The notes under the pieces were generated by a model. That model was not told where the DNA came from. It was given only the letters and a program-made list of their open reading frames with translations, and did no database searches. From NCBI GenBank assembly GCA_013399115.1, contig VXAA01005246.1, forward strand, positions 1 through 64,000: 64,000 bases of DNA. The letters run 5' to 3'. This document shows, one piece after another, positions 1 to 11,828 of this stretch; position 1 is the first letter of the stretch, and each line of letters opens with the position of its first letter. Source of the DNA: Anseranas semipalmata (Eukaryota > Chordata > Aves > Anseriformes > Anseranatidae). A program made the translations under genes and the position numbers.

Positions 1-100
1 TTAGCAAAACATTCCCACAGTCACTTATATGCTGTAACTTTTCGTTAGCCCTGATGAGTTCAGTCAGTTGGACTAGATCATCTTTGAAGATCCTTTCAAG

Positions 101-303
101 TAAACTAAACTAAACTAAACTAAACTAAACTAAACTAAACTAAACTAAACTGTTCTATTCTATTCTATTCTATGCTATGCTATGCTATGCTATGCTATGC
201 TATGCTATGCTATGCTATGCTATGCTATGCTATGATTTGCTATGCTATGCTATGCTATTCTACTCTACTCCACTCTACTCTACCCTACCCTACTCTACTA
301 TAT
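101..303. repeat. Compound TAnnC pentanucleotide array
   Basis: Ten copies of TAAAC (101-150) pass into TATTC units, then a long block of TATGC units, then TACTC and TACCC units that decay near 303. Every block keeps the frame TAnnC, so the array reads as one ancestral pentamer in which successive variants expanded. A short ORF across it (repeated Met-Leu-Cys-Tyr-Ala) is a by-product of the 5-base period and not a gene. Confidence 0.95.
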
Positions 304-1685
304 TCCAGCCAAAAGCAGGGCACCAAAATATGTATCTGTATCAAGAATTTTGAGTCTCCTACTTGTTAGTCCAGCAACTTTCTCAAAGTGTGGGTTCACC
401 AGGAACAGGTTTGGGGGATTCTTTTGGAAAAATACAGAAGAATAAAACCCAGTGTCTGCTTTGTCAGGAAGAGCAGTCTCCTAACTCAAGATAAGCATAG
501 CTTTCTTTTGTTTCCCCAAACAGGGAAATGTGTACATATTAGGATTTTTTTGTGTTATCTGTATTATCAACGTACACTTTTCCTTCCTGAAAACAGAATT
601 TAGATGAGCAATCCATGATTTGAAATAGCCTACATCCATAGCACCTTTCTCTCCTTACATGAAATAGTTTTCTTCCAGATATGCAACAGAAGACATTATT
701 CTTATTTGGATAATTATTTACTTATTTTTCTTTTACGTTCCAGAATATAGGACAATTATGTTTTGGAATGAATTAGAAAGTAAGAAAGTGACACTTTAAT
801 GCTATTTTACCACATAGGAAAGAAAAACTTCCCATCTGTGGTGCAGTTGTCTGTTCAGAGAAGGCAACCAAATTAATTTCTTGTAATGCACTGAACGTGT
901 TTTAGTTCATTAGGAAATGAGACATAAATGAAATAATATATGATCTGAGGACAGCGGTGCATGACACTATGAAATGATGAGGTAAGCAATAGTTGAAGAT
1001 GAAAACCCGTTTCCTGAAGAAATAAGTGCAAATGTGGTAAATTGAAGAATATTTTGGAACAAAAACTAATGAAAGTACAATGGAGCTCATGCTCCATTAT
1101 AGGTGGTTGTCTTTTGAGGTGTCTCAATTGCAACATTGTTTCAGTACAATTTCTGTTTCCTTGCAACTGCATTCATTAGTAGAATTTCTCAAGTTTGTCC
1201 TGCAGTCCCTTACTCATGCTTTTGATTTAAGTGAAAGTAAAAATACGAAACTACTGAGATCAATGTGGCTATATTTTATTTTATTAATGTTTTGAATGGT
1301 CCTGTTTTTTCCAGCTCCAAACCTTCTTTTCTGAAATATTTTTACTTTTATTTTTTTTTCTGAACTTTTAATACTCTGCTTTTGTATTTCTTTATTTTTT
1401 TTTCTAACAATAAAGTATAAATTACTTAATTTTTATTAGTAAGTTAAAAGTGAAAAGGATTTCTGAATTTGTTATCTAGGAGGCTGAGAAGTTCATTTCT
1501 TGGCTCCTACAAAAGCTTTTTTCTTTATTTTGGCTTTAAAATACAACTTCACTGTTAGTCAGGTACTTCTCTGTTCTGTTTTATGTGTTCCTATTTCCCC
1601 TCTCATTGATATAAAACTATGGCCATTGTTTTTCCTTTTTTTTCCTTTTTTTTTTTTTTTTTTTTTTGTCTGTAATTCCTGTGCA

Positions 1686-1815
1686 GAATCATAGAATCAT
1701 AGCATCATAGAATGGCTTGGGTTGGAAGGGACCTTAAAGACCATCTGGTTCCAACCCCCCTGCCATAGGCAGGGATGCCACCCACTAGATCAGGTTGGCC
1801 AGGGCCCCATCCAAA
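1686..1815 (-). mobile_element. CR1 LINE 3' end fragment
   Basis: Reading left to right, AGAATCATAG repeats are followed by a block meaning, on the minus strand, the classic CR1 3' untranslated end with the CCTTCCAACCC segment (minus strand) and an ATTCTATG-type tail. The tail lies at the left, so the element is on the minus strand. Only about 130 bp remain, typical of 5'-truncated CR1 insertions in birds. A poly-T run sits just to its left. Confidence 0.9.
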
Positions 1816-2635
1816 GACGTATACCTTTTAATTCAAATACATTATCTTAAAATTTTGGATATTTTTTCTCATTTTTTCTATAATTGGTATAGTAGCAGGA
1901 AGGAGACAGTCTAATGAAGATTTGGAGCCCTATTGTTCCAAGCAGTAGAACATTCAGATGGGGAAAAAAAATTGCTTCATCTTTATATACATTGAGTGAA
2001 TGAATTTTTAGGAAGTTTATTTAAATCTCAAAATATACCTATCTTTTATATGCTGTGCTTTTGTTAGCATTCTCTAAAACTAAGTCTACTTCATATCATA
2101 TATTTAGCCAACTCTGATTTGTTTATAAATTATTGACTTAAAGAATGTTTGCAAAATGTAGGTAACCAAGGATATATTGAACTGATGTGTTAAGATAGTT
2201 ACTCTATTTACTGATAATTATTACTGATATTCCTTTATTCAATAATGCCCATAATATCACTTTGGCATCCCTCTCTATCAGGGCATTTGCTTTCCAGTAT
2301 CTTGACTCAGGTTACTTTGGGCTCGGTGTTGGTCATTCCCGTGGCAGTGACTGCTAAGTAAGAAAGAAGCTGCTGGAGAACTCCTGTGTCTCTTGGGAGA
2401 CTCTCATGCTGATAACCTGTCCCAAAATAATCTACTTGCTTCCTTCTCTCTCTCATAAAGCCCTGATCCCATGGTCTACAGGGACTGGATAGAAGGTGGA
2501 GGGGAAGTGCCTGTCGTGGCCTCCTCACAACTGCGTTGAGTCTCATTTTTCCCACTGATGCCTCTTTCCTTAATTTTTTTGGGGGGCCAGCAGTGTCCAA
2601 AGGTAGGTTTCTCAGTCCAAATTTATATAGGCAGA

Positions 2636-2720
2636 TACAGATATTAATCTATCTGTAGCTATTCATCCATAGCTGTAGGTAGATATAGATAGCAGTAGAT
2701 ATAGATAGTAGTTAGATATA
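2636..2720. repeat. Degenerate GATA-type simple repeat
   Basis: Imperfect units of AGATAT and TAGATAGA recur over about 85 bp, interrupted by GTAG and CTGT segments. It looks like an old, decayed tetra- to hexanucleotide microsatellite. Confidence 0.65.
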
Positions 2721-3430
2721 GAAGCAGCCTGAATTTGAGATGTTGAGCTTTAACTATTTTGACTGATTTTCATTACTGATTTTTTGTTTTCCAAAGTGAT
2801 ATTATTGTTGACTGTCAACTGAAGTGTAAACATAGTATAACTTTGAGCAATACAGTTTGAAAAGCACAGCTGCAGTTTGCAAAGTTGAACTTTATAATTT
2901 TTAAAATACATGTACAACAAACTAGAAGAAATTATTTTTCCTATACACATACTTATGTCTTGACAGATTTACAAAGGAATCAATGTACTTCTCTGCAGTT
3001 GGTGGTTAGCTGCATATAACACATACATATTTTGATACTGTTTTTGGCATTGTTTTAATGTCTGTGGTAAAATTTTCTGTAGTGTTTGTTCAAAAATGTT
3101 CACATTAAAGGAAATTTTTTTTCTATAAAGCATAGTATTTGTTTAATTAAGAAACTAATTTTATTGCATTTCCTCTTGGCAAGAAAGATGCTTCCCCTTT
3201 TCTTTTTTCTTACTGTTTTAATAAAAGGTAATAGAGGATTTTCACTTTGCCTACTGCATTTCAGCATTACATATTTTTGATTTCATACACAATTTATATG
3301 GGAGTCACCCCATATTTTCATCACAAATACTGCCTTCTTTTTTTCTGTCAGATTAAGAAAAGAATCCATAAAATAACTGTTTGAAAGTATTACAATGAAA
3401 ACCCCACAGTGCACTGAGTGATCTTTAGTC

Positions 3431-3461
3431 TTTTTTTTTTTTCTCTCTCTCTCTCTCTCTT
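3431..3461. repeat. Poly-T / (CT)n tract
   Basis: A run of T is followed by about nine CT dinucleotides and TTTT. It is a plain polypyrimidine microsatellite with no exon following it. Confidence 0.85.
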
Positions 3462-4765
3462 TTACTAAGTCTGATGAAGTTCAAAGTATCTATTTGACAT
3501 TTAACCCTATGGGCAGGACATTTAGTACCCTCCAATAATAGTAAATAGAAAATGTTGGCAAAAAGTAGCATTGTCCCTAAAAAACAATCACAAGGTTGTT
3601 GAGATCATCTTGTATTCTGTCACTCAGTTTGCATGGTTTAGTCAATAAGTTCTTTAAAAAGCAATAGCCTCTTGTCTTTCTGCATACCTTTCAAAGTAGG
3701 TAACTGTCATGATTTAAATCAGCCTATGGTCTTACTGGGCAGATGAGTGTAGCATACAAAACTTCCCAATGGCCTGGGCATTTTCCAGCATGGCAATAGA
3801 GATGACAGAAAAGGATGCAGTTTATTACACACTTTGCATTTTCACTTAACTCTTACTCTGAAAATGTATGTTTTTTTCAAAATCATTAAAAAAAAAAAGG
3901 TTTGCTTAGTCCATTTCTAAGGATGGAGGCTCAAGAAAGTACTTTATCACACATCACAATGCCTAGCTAGACAGCTGAAGAAAGAAATAGCTTAGAAAGA
4001 AATGAATCACTGAAACAATGAAGTAGCACTGCATCAGCATTGTTAGTATGTTAAAAAGATACCATAATTTTGGACTTGAAATTTAGAAGATTAGTCAAGT
4101 CTTTCTCTAGTGAAATAGCAAATCTTCCTTTTCTGCCAGACCATAGAGTTCCACGATGGGTTTGTAGTTAATTTTCCTATAAATTGCATTTCTAAAGTGA
4201 ACAGGTAGTAGGTGAACAACAGTCTACAGAGTGTATAACTTTAACTGATATTCTGATACATTTAAAATAGCTGTGAAAATGTTGAAAATATCATAATAGT
4301 GTCAGTATTTTGTTAATAAAGACTTAGTATCTTTTTATCTATTCCCTGAGTACACAATAGCTCAAAAGATTGTTTTTTCTTTTTTCTAATTACAAATTTT
4401 CTTGAATTTGAAGACATGATATATGTCAATGTTTTTTCTTATCATGAGCTTAAAGACATAAACTGTAGACATAATTGTTTATCTTGAAATACTGCAGTTT
4501 GCAGGACATGACATGGGTATCGTATTTGCCAGAGGTGAATAATTCTTTTGTATTGTCTACTTTCTGTAAAAAAATTCCAGTGAGGGGCTAAATACAACTG
4601 TCACATCAAAGCTTTAAATTATTTATATACTTAAGTCAAAGGATGAGGACACCATCCTGTGTCTAGATCCAGCTTCTTGAAGCATGATGATAGAAGAATG
4701 ATAGTGAGGAAAGCAGCTGTTTAGCAACAGTTACAAACTCAGGTGGACAGCAGCATGCAGTATAT

Positions 4766-4810
4766 GTATATTAATATATAAGTGCAGCATATATATATTA
4801 ATATATAAGT
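4766..4810. repeat. 27-bp tandem duplication, AT-rich
   Basis: The 18-base segment at 4766-4783 recurs at 4793-4810 with one mismatch at its first base, giving a 27-bp period. Both copies contain ATTAATATATAAGT. Confidence 0.8.
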
Positions 4811-7800
4811 TGTATTTTTTACCCAGTGGTTTCAAGATTGAAAATGTAATCCAAGTTGTCCTAGCAATGATTCACAGCACAGAAATATTCATTGGATAAA
4901 CATGTTTCTTTTATTTTTGTTTTAAACACCAGATTGTTAATAAGAAGACTGAGGTTTCCTTTTCCAGCAGATTCTTCCATTAAAGATAAAAGTTTTTTTG
5001 AAAGAAATTGTGTTCAACCTTTTACCATCAGAGTTTTTCTGTAGCTGGCTTACTTGCCTTTCAGTTCATTTCAGTATCAATAATTCATATCTTACCCTAT
5101 TTATGCAGTGATCTGTGAAGCCCTCATACGTTCAAAAACACATATAAAATTAGTTCAATAATTATTTATCACTAACTGGAATTAAGAAAAACTACAAACA
5201 ATGTATAGTGATATATCCTTTTAGCATTAATTGTGTAAAATAACTATACAGAATGTAGCTATATGTAAAATAGCATTTGGAAACCTGCTACTAGTCTGTT
5301 TACAACATCATTTTCTCTATGAAGATAATAATGTTATAACACTTCAGATTTTTATTGGAAAGGTGCAATGCAAGTACTAACAAAGTGCAGCTTCCATGTA
5401 CTCTCTGTCTGTGATGAACTAAGTGGTGTTATTTTCATTTATTAAATATGTCCTCGTGATATACAATATTTCAGATTAGACAAATTGTTAGGACTAATCG
5501 TTGAACTATTAAATGTCATGTAAGTTTTTAAGCCTTGTAGTTTTCAAGTCTTAAACCATAGTAAAACCAAGTTTTTATCATTCTAATATAATCCTGCACA
5601 CAACAAAAAAGAAAACAGTGGAAATAATACTGAGAATAATGCTTTGTAATTAATTAGGTTTTTTAATTAATAGCTATTCATATTTTTAAAGCAATACAAG
5701 CCATTATATGCTTGTAATTTATTTGCCAGAATGGAAGCAAATATATAGGATTAATATTTTTAAAAAAATATTTCAGTAAATTTAAAAATTCTATGTAGCC
5801 ATTTGTAAAAATAGATAGCATTTATAAAATATTAATTTTGACAGAAATCAAATGTCACCCTGGTTCCATCACACGTCAAAAGTACAAACTAACAGCAGCA
5901 TTCAGAGGCTTACTATCTCCTTCACAAAGGGTAAATTTTTTCAATAATTTTCATTCTGTCATAGGTTTAAAACAATACTATTGTCCTGGATCTGCAGTTT
6001 ATGCTCACCATCCCTCCTCTACTTGTATCTCTTGGGCTGAACTATGATCTTTAAGGATTTGGGAATCTATTATTGTACTGAATATTCAGCAAACTACCCT
6101 TGGTTCCTTGGGTAGTTGGATTTTCATTTGGGTTCTTGCAGTTTTCATAATCTGTCTCATCCCTAATCTGTTTTATGGTTAGTGAGTCTATAAAACTCTG
6201 AACAGTAGCTACTATTTGCTATGATCTTTTAAATTCAATTTTATTAAGAGATAGACCTAAAGTAATTCTCTGCAGCTATCTGAACTCTCCCAACTATTTG
6301 CTTCTAAATTACATTTTTAATACCATTTAGTCTTTGTGCCTACATAACCTGTTTCTAGTTTAATAGCATCATTATTGTTCAGCTGCACCACAATTTAAGT
6401 GGAACGTGGTGGTGATAACCAGGTCATCACCTGCCATTTGTAAAGCACAATTAAAGTAATGGATAATAAAAAATAAAAAGCTTTTCACCTGGAAGCATGT
6501 GGGTTCACAGAGCAAATTTGATGCCAAGAATGTAGCATATATAGGAGAAAAATTTTGAGTCATATAGTAAGAAATACAAAACAGCACTTTATAATGCAGA
6601 CCTAATTCTTTCCAGAAGGTGTTTGCAATAGCCCCATTTAACTTATTTAAATACAGAATAATGAATGAGGCCTATTTCTTGAGACACAACAGAGCTTTTA
6701 TTTCTTAATGCTCAGCTACAATCAAGTCAAATCAAAGTGTGGTGCTTGGTATTTTTTCAGTATGTGAGTTGACACTGGAATGCATTTTATGCCTGTGAGA
6801 ATATAAACTTCCCTTGATGGTAGGAGAGATGCTGTTGTCTATCTTGAATCCAGCTGTACACACGCAATTGAAGGGCTAGTGAAGTGTAAAAAAATTAATT
6901 TTTCACTGAAAAAATGGAGCCAACATTTGTCTCCTACTTTCAGTGGCTTGCATTTTAATTCTGACTTCTAAGCACAGAGAAATTGGACTGTCTGTAGTGC
7001 ACATTAAACATCAACAGGGATCATCTTCAAAATTTAGCATAGATTATTCCATCTTTCTGCATGATATTACAAAAAAAAAAAAATCTGGCAGTGGTTTTTA
7101 AACAAGTATGAGATGTTTTATAAGATAAAAATATTTTTTTTCAGTTGACTTGACAACCATGTATAATGTTAGTGGAGTTTATTTGACCAAGGCTCTTTGT
7201 CAAAATACTTTTAAACTGCTTTTTTTTTTTTTTTTTTTAATGTAGTCTAGTTGTGTAGTGTGAGTCGAAATATTGCTAACATTTCAGTTAGGGAATGCTT
7301 TCCATAGGATGCTTCCTACTTTCATATTATGTGACATACACGTATTCTCTATCCAGAATGGATGGAGCATTTTTATGTATCGGTGAAAAAATAATGCTTC
7401 TGTTTTTAAAACAAATTGATTTGTTTCCATGTAGATATGATGTACTACTTGTTAAAGTACAGCACTGTTTTCTTTGTTAATTATGTTTTTTTTCAGACTG
7501 TTATAAAGTTATCCTCATACCCTAAACTCACTTGTCTTTCTCCCACATACACATGTTGTTGCTTCACTCTGCAATGAGGCTGAATGATTACAGCTGTGGG
7601 AGAGAGGAGCTTATAGACAGAGAGGGCAATGTGCCCAATGCTAACATCATATATTCTATAGGAAAAGCTCAGACAGGCACCTTACACAGACAGTTTCTGC
7701 AGTGCCTTTCTTTTAGTGAAAAGTTGAAGTTGTCTCTTTCACATAGACAGTACAGTAAGAAAAATACCATGACTACCAGTGTGAGCGTTAAAACATTTTT

Positions 7801-8210
7801 ATATCCTTGATTGTTAATGAAGAAATAGATATATATGCTTACGTTACATTATTGCTGGATAGAAAAGTGGCAGAGACTGTTCAGCTTATTTTTTGCATAA
7901 ATAAAACATACGTGTGTGGTGAAAGAAACAGAAAGTCAAGACTACTGCATATCTACATTTATGCAGTCATGTAATTGATGGTTATTACCATGCTATAGAG
8001 GAAATCAACAGTATGTATTACTGATTTCTGAGAATTTTTCAGAGCAGGTTCTTTTAGCACACTCCTTACATACTCTCTAGTCATCTAATTAGTTGATATT
8101 GACATCTATACTTCCCTTTTGAAGTAGATGTTCATTCTGATGGACAGAGGCTTTGACATTGGTATTCGCCATTGTATTCACCCTACTGGAAATTCAAAAC
8201 TGAACAGAAT

Positions 8211-8236
8211 AGCTCCTACACAAGAGTGTAGGAGCT
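8211..8236. repeat. Perfect 11-bp inverted repeat, 4-nt loop
   Basis: AGCTCCTACAC (8211-8221) and GTGTAGGAGCT (8226-8236) are exact reverse complements around the loop AAGA. The stem is GC-richer than its surroundings. No terminator or gene context explains it. Confidence 0.9.
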
Positions 8237-8903
8237 GAAATATTGGTAGAGGATTCGAGTTAAGGTTTTTTTTGTATAGTGTTTAAGTTTATGTTGCATA
8301 TATACACAGTTGTTATAAATTCAAGGGTTTTTACCACTTCTCACCTTAAAAGACAATGTTGTCCTCAGAAATCACATACTGATGGAATACACAGAATGCT
8401 TCTGTGATGATAGATTAAAAAATAGGGTTACATTGATACGTTTATGTAATGGTGGCTGGTGGAACTGTTTTTAGAAAAAACTAAGATCTTGGTTCAGCTT
8501 GGAATGTTTTTTTCTGAATGATTTTGCAGTCTGGTAAAGTCTCAATCCCCAAATTGCTTTTCAAAGTGGATGAAAAATAATAGTTATCAGAAATAATTAT
8601 TAATTGATTTTTATTTTTTTAAACGTTTTAATTAACATGTAAATGTGCTAATTCCCACACTGAAAAATGTGAGCCATCAATTCTGTGATTAATGATTTCA
8701 ACTATTATGAGCATTTGTATGTTGTGAATGCTTTATCGTAAATCATGGAATATGTATGATACTGATAAATGACTTCTTTTGAAATAAGGAAGTATATAAC
8801 TAGAAGAATTGTAAGCCACATATATTTCTTGTGCAGTCAGCAAATCAAAATGTTGTTAGTTTCTATGTGTTCTTTCATATTTCTTATGGATATAACTCTG
8901 GAG

Positions 8904-10160
8904 GACTAGACTAGACTAGAAAAGTTCAGTTGGAAGAGACCTAAAAAATCATTGAGTTCAACTGCCTGAGCACTTCAGCGCTATCCAAATTTAAAGCATA
9001 TCATTAAGGGCATTATCCAAATGCCACTTGAACACTGACAGGTGTGGGGCATCAACCACCTCACTAGGAAGCCTGTTCCAGTGTTTGACCTCCCTCATGG
9101 TAAAGAAATTTTTCCCAATGCCCAGTCTGAACTGGGTGTCCAGTCCCCTGGCACAGCTTTGTGCTGATCCCTCGCGTCCGGACATCAGTGACCAGGGAGC
9201 AGAGAGCGGCACCTCCTTCTCCACGTCCCCTCCTCAGGAAGCTGCAGAGAGCCATGAGGACACCTCTCGGCCTCCTCTTCTCTAGACTGGACAATCTCAG
9301 CCAAGCCTCTCCTCAAAGGACATGCCTTCCAGCCCTTTTACTGGCTTTGTTGTCCTCCCCCAGATGCTTTCAAGCATCTCAACATCCTTTTTATATTGTG
9401 GAGCTCAGAACTGCACACAATAGTCAAGGTGAAAATCACTTCTTTGGACTGTCTGGCTGTGCTGTCGTTAATGCATCCCAAAATACAGTTTGCCTGGTTG
9501 GCTGGCAGAGAACGCTGCTGGCTTATGTCGAGCCTGCTGTCACCAGCACCCCCAGGTCCCTTTCTGCTGAGCTGCTCTCCGGCCACTCATCTCCCAGTCT
9601 GTGCCTGTGTCCAGCATTACTCACTCTGTCCCAGGTGCAGAACCTGGCATTTGCCTTTGTTGAACTTGATGCTGTTGATGCTTGCCCGACGTTCCCATCT
9701 ATCTAGATCCCCCTGCAAGGCCTCTTGTCCCTCAAGAGAGTCAACAGCAACTCCCAGTTTACTATTGTCAGCAAACTTGCTAAGGATGCCTTCAACTCCT
9801 GCATCCAGATCATTGGTCAAAACGTTGAATGGAACTGGCCCTAGAAGTCAGCCCTGGGAGACACCGACAGTGAGTGGCCACCAGCCAGAGGTAGCCCCAT
9901 TCACTACAGCCCTTTGAGTGCTGCCGCTCAGCCAGTTCATCACCCAGCATAGCATGTGCCTTTTCTTCTCACAGCTGGTTAATTTGTCCAGAAGGATGCT
10001 GTGAGAAATGATAAAGGCCTCACTAAGATCCAAAAGGCCTTACTAAAATCCAGAAAGATTACTCTAATAGCTTTGTTCTTCCAAAGCCTCTCAGTAGTAC
10101 CCCGGACAATCTTCTCTGTGACTTTGCAGCGACTGAGGTTAGACTAACAATTCTGTAGTT
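8904..10160 (-). mobile_element. CR1 LINE, decayed reverse transcriptase remnant
   Basis: On the minus strand, broken frames give the CR1 ORF2 C-terminal half in order. A reverse-transcriptase segment (9848-10033) ends in GVSQG, where CR1 normally has GVPQG. Next is a segment with FADNSKLG (9617-9820), then a SLEKRRPRG block (9064-9294), and KHWNRLPSEVV near the end (8991-9224). Several frameshifts and stops separate them, and the catalytic FADD is FADN, so the copy is dead. The tail on the left is three GACTA units (8904-8920) rather than the usual octamer. It lies antisense to ADAMTS19. Confidence 0.93.
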
Positions 10161-11687
10161 ATGGACATCTCAAGTTCTGTATATAAGGCATTATATATAA
10201 AAAGAAATAATCACAAGAAAGAAGAACATAAGGAAAATGCAAAGTTGTTTTCATGTATATGTTTTGTCCCATTCAGAATATTTAGGAAAAGAGAAACTGA
10301 GAGTAAAACAGTTTTGTTTACCTTGGTTATACTGCTTGCAACTCACAATGTCATCCCATTAATGAAGAAGCAGGTGTTCCAGTGCTCCAAATTGTAGAGT
10401 GTACTCCGACAGGCATAAAAAGCCCCTACAGGGGATTTAAATTCATTTTGTTAGGAAACACAAGGTAATGCAGCTTGTAAAACTTGATGTAAAAATTTGA
10501 TCTAGTCATTAGGGGATTTGGGGATGGAGTGAAGAAAGAAAGTGAGATGGTGGGTTCAGTGGTGGGTGGCATGTCTTTTTTGCCCTTTGGACACTACATT
10601 GTGGTTAAATATGAAAAAGCATGATGTACTCTAGCTTTTCTACGGAAGTGGCAAACTTCTCCCGTCTTTGCAGTCTCTAAGCCACCTGACTGCTCCTTGA
10701 CCGAGGTTGTCAATACAAGGTGTAAGACTTTATCTACTAGAAAGTTTTGCTTTTCTGCAGGGCAGACTGGGAATGCAAAATTCCATCACCACTTTGAATT
10801 CAGTGCTCTGGAGAGTAGTCTCATGCTCATTTTTAAAAACAGCTGGGAGTATTTTATTTATTTCTTCTAACGCTAGTGAAACATGCTTGCAATTAGCTAC
10901 TTCTGAGAACTTTAAAATTTTTTTTCTTTTTCTTTTTTCATTTAAGTCTGATTTTTTCCTCTCTCTTTATCTGTTACCAGTGAGAAAGATAATGAGTCTT
11001 CACTTTAGCTAAAACAGCAGTTTGAATTAGAGTTTTAGTAGAATTTTTCATTACCTTGCAGTTCCTTATCTGAGAACTCACCTGGGTGCATATGGATGCT
11101 GAGTCTTTAAAATAAAAAACAAAACAAAAGAAAACATCAGTGCTTCATCAGTGTTATTTCTAACAGTAGATATTGAAAACACAATTAGGTGATTTTTCTT
11201 TAGATGTAATAATCATAAATTAAACTAGTAAGCATTTTACTATTTTATAAAATTTCAGTAAACCAGTTCCATATCAAACTAAGACAGAATCACTGCCAAA
11301 ACGTAGAATGATTCACTGATCTTAAAAAGTAAGTTTCCGATGCTTTTGTATTAGCAAGAGGAGTACAGTTGTGTAGTAGTTGTGCAGTTCTGAATATTCA
11401 AAAAGTTGTCCAAAGTATACATGGAATAGCTGATTATAATTTAGTAGTTCTCATCAAATGAATGAAGCTTCACTTTTACCTTTCAGAGGGTAGACTTGTC
11501 TTTCAGACATGATTCCGTGTACTTCTATGAAAGGTATCACGTACAAAATCAAGAAATTTCATACATGCGATATATATGAGCCATGTGGTATCTTAGCATC
11601 TTGCAAGAATTTTAACCTATAAACATTTTGAAAACGACTTGATATTTTGTTGTGCTTTGTTTTACTTTTAATAACTTGAAAATTCAG

Positions 11688-11828
11688 CATGGGAATAAAC
11701 CACGACAATGACCACCCATCCTGTGCAGATGGTCTCCATATCATGTCTGGAGAATGGATTAAAGGACAGAATCTTGGTGATGTTTCATGGTCCCGGTGCA
11801 GCAGGGAAGATCTGGAAAGATTTCTCAG
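11688..11828 (+). CDS. ADAMTS19: ADAMTS19 exon: zinc His 3 and Met-turn
   Basis: The exon encodes [12 protein letters not shown] at its start, supplying the third zinc-binding histidine of HExxHxxGxxH (residue 5) and the Asp after it. The Met-turn follows in HIMSGEW (Met 19). The first base completes a codon begun in the previous exon. The acceptor is AATTCAG at 11681-11687 and the donor is GTATAT at 11829. The exon ends two bases into an Arg codon. The rest of the catalytic site lies in an unseen upstream exon. Confidence 0.97.

Larger units (their letters stand above)
1..11687 (+). other. ADAMTS19: Upstream ADAMTS19 intron sequence (no exon found)
   Basis: This stretch precedes the first recognised exon, which begins inside a codon, so it is the 3' part of an intron. 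I looked for the preceding exon, which must carry the first two zinc histidines of the HExxH motif, and did not find it. Contents are a pentanucleotide array at the left end, two minus-strand CR1 fragments, poly-T and poly-A runs (for example near 1647-1668, 7221-7239 and 7069-7083), and a perfect hairpin at 8211-8236. A GC-richer patch at about 2300-2600 is unrecognised. Everything else is AT-rich unique-looking DNA with only short chance ORFs. Confidence 0.8.

Noticed and set aside
172..445. ORFs of repeated Met-Leu-Cys-Tyr-Ala
   Set aside because: They arise from the 5-base tandem array read in three frames and have no gene context.
1080..1097. ATGGAGC/GCTCCAT hairpin
   Set aside because: A 7-bp stem with a short loop is expected by chance many times in 64 kb.
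9161..9917. Plus-strand ORFs of 181 and 173 codons
   Set aside because: They are the antisense of a minus-strand CR1 reverse transcriptase remnant.
10681..10722. AG...GT bounded segment resembling an exon
   Set aside because: The translation has stops and no ADAMTS similarity.
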